From: Rhabditoides inermis
Lineage: Eukaryota > Nematoda > Chromadorea > Rhabditida > Rhabditidae
Length of the DNA: 64,000 bases
Assembly: GCA_963966185.1 (NCBI GenBank)
Contig: CAWZYM010000375.1
Span: 1-64,000, forward strand
Direction of reading: 5' to 3'
Both the position numbers and the translations under genes were made by a program. Each line of letters begins with the position of its first letter. The stretch's first letter is position 1. Shown one piece after another: positions 46,285-64,000 of this stretch. The notes under the pieces are model-generated. The model made no database searches, was not told the DNA's origin, and worked only from the letters and a program-made list of their open reading frames with translations.

Positions 46285-48020
46285 GGGGTTGAAGAGTAGC
46301 ATTAACCCAACCAACTCTCCGTATCACGAATCTGGACAGGCTCACCTAATAGAAAATTATGAGCTATCGACTGATTGTATGCATATTTCTAGGTTGTTTT
46401 ACTAGACAAAAGAAAGAGATTTCCCACCTAACATATTCACTTTGTGTCCTTTGTACCTTTGTTTTGCGTTTTTCACCTCAAAATCCTATGTCTATTACGG
46501 TTCTCATAGAATCCAATCAACAAACCTTGTGTGTGAGAGAGAGAGAGAGATAGAGATTCGATATGATTGTGCAATTTTGTGAATGCATTACGTTTTTATC
46601 AGCTTTATATGATTTTTGTGATTTGGCGAATAAATTGTTGTATAGAGATTCTGTAAGAAATACTACAAAAAACTGTTTTAATAGTGTGAAACATGCATAG
46701 AGACCGTCACCTATATTTTCAATGGAGCTTATTGGAAACATTAGTTATATAATTATATTCAGTTCTTGTCACTGAAGATAGAGGGTCACTGAAGATAGGC
46801 CACGCCCCCCTTTTTACAGTGGGGTGTGACGTCACAATCACTTAATTTGTAAATTTTGATTAGGGACAGCATTACCCCGTGATCTGAAATTTATACGGCG
46901 TATACAACTTTTCGCGCTCTTTCGAATGGCGCAAACCACATCTCACGGCATAATGTTTTTTGTTTAGCCGGATGAATCCGGGGTCCTCCTAGTCGAAAAC
47001 AAGATGGGGTTTCTTGGGTTACGACAACGTCCGCAGAGGTGGGTGGCGTCGGACGTCTTGAATTCCGTTTTTGAGTCCGTAGATGGTGCTGTGACGCCTT
47101 CTGGCTACCATGAGAGTGGATTGCCACACCACAGGAGCTGAGTGAATTTAAAAAGAATGGTTGACTTCGAGGGGGATCGAACCAGCGACCGTGAGATTGA
47201 GAGACGAACGCTCTATCCACTGAGTCGCGCCCCCGTCAATATTCAAATTTCTGCGACACAAAAAGCCCCGCCCACTGACGGTGTCTAAACATGCGCGGGA
47301 ACACCGATGCTTCCAAAGCTGCCATCGGCCATCAAGTAAAGTTGCTGGAAATAGAAATGAATAGGTCTGGCAATCCGGTAATACACACAGAAATTGTTCC
47401 ATCCAATCCCGATTCCCCCACTGATATGTCAGGGATGCACAACGGTTTGAAACTGATACGACAAAATGCTCAATTTTCCAGATTACACGAACACGAAAGC
47501 ACGTGGCTGGTAAAAAAAAGATAATCTTTATCTCCATTGACGTTTGCCCTAGTCACGAGATTCCAAGTTCCAAGTACTCGATCGTTTGGAGAGTGTTATG
47601 CAGTAACTGTAAAAAAAACTATTTCATTACGTATCACTTTGTATGTAGCCCTGAACTGTACCCTACATCATGTATATCTCATGAGACAAACAAGAAATAA
47701 GATCTCTTGCAGTTTTCGAAACACGCCGCTCTTTATAGCGAATCCTTCTCGCTTTGGAACTATGCAGTAGTGTTTCATGAGCGCTGAGTCATGCATGAAC
47801 GTTTCGTGAGGTAATGTTTAGTGAAATTTGCTATCCCCTCTGCGTCGAATGTTCGATCGCTTTCACGCTTGTGTATCACAAACCAAATTTCTGGGCAATG
47901 GTTACATGCCATATTCATCCTCACAACTTACAACACTCTTTTTCGCATGAGTGGAAAGTTGATCTTTCCTTTCACCCCTTTTTCCAATGAATGAAATGTA
48001 ATTTCCCATTTATAGATCAA
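46285..48020. other. Intergenic: bestrophin 3' end and cathepsin B 5' flank
   Basis: An AATAAA-type signal at about 46629 may end the bestrophin transcript. A minus-strand tRNA-like SINE lies at about 46880-47234. I see no other gene. A cathepsin B promoter is not recognisable. Confidence 0.45.
47168..47234 (-). repeat. tRNA-derived SINE head
   Basis: Minus strand: GACTCAGTGGATAGAGCG (A box), GGTTCGATCCCC (B box). Shares GGTCGCTGGTTCGAT with the element at 43801-43873 and has a similar body downstream. Confidence 0.5.
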
Positions 48021-58517
<10,497 letters not shown>

Positions 58518-59005
58518 CAGATGACAGGGATGTGCTGTATAAAGCTGTATAAAGTGACTGTTGATAGAGTGGTTAGGAACCTGATTCTGATAAGCATGTT
58601 TAGTCGGAATTATCCGGCAGCTCGCAATCTTATGACAGTGGATTGGGAGCTGGCTAGAAGAGAGCTGCACGATGCCTCTGATGTAAAAGGAAGGTCTGGT
58701 GTAATTCACTGCGCTCGAAATGTCTTCTCCTTTCTCAAATCTCACTGCTTCAGTGAGCTATCGAACTTCTGACACATCCGAGAAGAACTTTCGAGACAAA
58801 GAGGTTATAAACACACAATCAAACCAAACAAGCAGTTTATAATCAAGCCGCGAGCCGCGAAGCATTGTAAATTGTAAGCTAGTTTAATTCACCGTTTCTC
58901 TAGGGGGTCAAGTAAGGGACAAACGCAAAATACGGGGGGGATACGGTATCAGAGAGTACGGTATTTAAGATTCTTAAGAGACTGTAAGTCTGTAAGTTGG
59001 AGACT
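58518..59005. other. Convergent intergenic gap
   Basis: 3' ends of cathepsin B (plus) and the coiled-coil gene (minus) face each other. No gene or clear polyadenylation hexamer seen. Confidence 0.45.
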
Positions 59006-62672
<3,667 letters not shown>

Positions 62673-63191
62673 GGCGGCGGATCGATAAATCGATATTGTC
62701 GATCAATCAGCTGATTCGGGTTGAAGCGGGCGGCCACTGCAGGCGCACGCAACACGAATGACTGGATTTTGGAAAGAGCGTGCGCGTGTATTGATTGATA
62801 TTGATTGATCACGTCGGACGTCTATATCCAAAGTTCCATTAAAACATATTCCGTCATTCAAAACAACGACGGATCTCATAGAATTATCGATATAGCGTTA
62901 TTGCTTGATTTCAGACGGCTTCAAGACTTCTAAACAACACATGTGTACTCATATGTAGTTCAAAACTTTATCGAACAAAACATGAGATCACCAAAACTAT
63001 ACATGTGAAAAGCTTCTCCCGGAAGTCTGTCACGGCAAAGGCAATTTACACATGAGCAAAACAAATCAGTGTGAGCAGATCGGAAACACAGAAACACCAC
63101 GCTATACCCTGAGTGAAAGACTACGGTAGGTTCGTCTCGGCTCCCTTCAATGATTTGAAGAGACCGTCCACACCTCCACGAAGGTCAAAGG
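62673..63191. other. 5' flank of the coiled-coil gene
   Basis: ATCGAT/ATTGAT-rich stretch, no exon recognised. Separates it from the 3' end of the next minus-strand gene. Confidence 0.4.
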
Positions 63192-63548
63192 TTAGACGAT
63201 CTCGGGTGGCGGCAAGGGCAGACCACCTCGGCATGCCGGAGCAGGCATCTTTATGGCGACCTAGAGAGAAAGTATTATCATTTGTTTGACACAATGAACT
63301 TATAGTGAATCCTATTAATGAACGAGTGAACCTTCCCATTTGGCGCATAAACCCTACTTCTTACAATTTCGATTATCATGAACGGTTGGTGTTGTTTTGA
63401 TGTGAGGGGTAGTAGTGATGGGTTTGATTTTTATATGATTGATAAATAGTGCCCCGTTGAGAATACCGTACCTCGTAGGGTGGGGGTGGCTCGCGCGGCA
63501 CTCCGCAAATCCACAGGTCCTCCGCCAGCGATTCAGAGATGACGGAAT
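63192..63548 (-). CDS. 3' end of an unidentified minus-strand gene
   Basis: Exon 63472-63548 has a TTTCCAG acceptor and GTACGG donor and encodes SVISESLAEDLWICGVP then REPPPPYE, with a PPxY motif (WW-domain ligand). The only downstream acceptor, CTCTCTAG at 63261, joins in phase to VAIKMPAPACRGGLPLPPP ending EIV and TAA (63192-63194). A different frame of the same terminal exon looks more protein-like (RLTFDLRGGVDGLFKSLKG, stop near 63121) but does not match the upstream phase without another exon. The 5' part lies beyond the window. Confidence 0.45.
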
Positions 63549-64000
63549 CTGGAAAGAATATAATTAGTGATGAAGGGAAAAGGGATAATATGTATAGAGA
63601 TTTTGCAAATCCATTTGCAAAAAAAACGAGCTGCAGAAAGGTTTATAGATTATTGAAGATGTTCTAAAGCCGCGCTAAGAAAGACCGTAACTGCGTTTGC
63701 GCCAAAGAAGATTTCATACAAAACACTCTGTGCCATTTACGGAAACGTTTACAATAACTGACATTTTTATGTCACGTGACATTTAAAGATACAAGATTAT
63801 ATTACGATACACTCCATTCGAATGCCGCTTTTGAATCTGGACGACGTTTAAAAGTGACCCCCGCATGCCCGCATGTTTATTTTGGGCCCGCGCACGCATG
63901 GAGTGCGATGGGTCAACATATTTTTTTTATTCTAGGTCAAACTCTCGTTTCTTGTTTTATAATGGGGAGGACATAGAGTGGGAATGGAGAACATTGGCAA
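63549..64000. other. Intron or flank of the gene entering from the right
   Basis: AT-rich; no exon supported on either strand. Confidence 0.4.

Overview
The window is nuclear DNA of a nematode. Four things point there: genes cut into many short GT-AG exons; bestrophin, cathepsin B and four-TM membrane-protein families with a nematode look; dense transposable-element and microsatellite content inside introns; and an exact 22-nt copy of the nematode SL1 spliced leader, found twice, once in each LTR of a retrotransposon. I cannot name the species.

Layout. 1-5.5 kb: minus-strand gene for a multi-pass (chemoreceptor-like) protein. 6.4-11.5 kb: recent LTR element with two 932-bp LTRs, a 5-bp target duplication, a tRNA-Gly-type primer site and a lone gag ORF, but no pol. 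11.8-13.5 kb: isolated candidate exons and an 8-bp minisatellite. 14.7-16.4 kb: a MITE abutting a minus-strand four-TM gene. 16.4-28.6 kb: a 46-bp GC-rich minisatellite, then three tandem copies of a 3.3-kb unit whose first ~165 bp match the sequence upstream of the four-TM gene's ATG.

28.7-46.3 kb: a plus-strand bestrophin (anion channel) gene of at least 20 exons, missing its N-terminal exon. Its introns hold a decayed Penelope-like element with an N-terminal GIY-YIG domain (Naiad-type order), with ribozyme-like terminal repeats and four hairpins sharing one loop, plus four inverted-repeat DNA elements and a 1.47-kb polypyrimidine tract.

48.0-58.5 kb: a complete plus-strand cathepsin B-type cysteine protease (10 exons, 336 aa). 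Its 6.3-kb intron is internally duplicated and carries a polyubiquitin pseudogene that kept its introns. 59.0-62.7 kb: a minus-strand 19-exon gene for a 593-aa charged coiled-coil protein of unknown function, convergent with cathepsin B. 63.2-63.5 kb: 3' end of another minus-strand gene.

The genes are unrelated housekeeping, membrane and secreted functions; no operon or pathway links them. The notable biology is in the mobile elements: an LTR retrotransposon carrying SL1, and a retroelement with unusual structured RNA. All gene models come from splice-site and reading-phase reasoning by eye, without transcript evidence.
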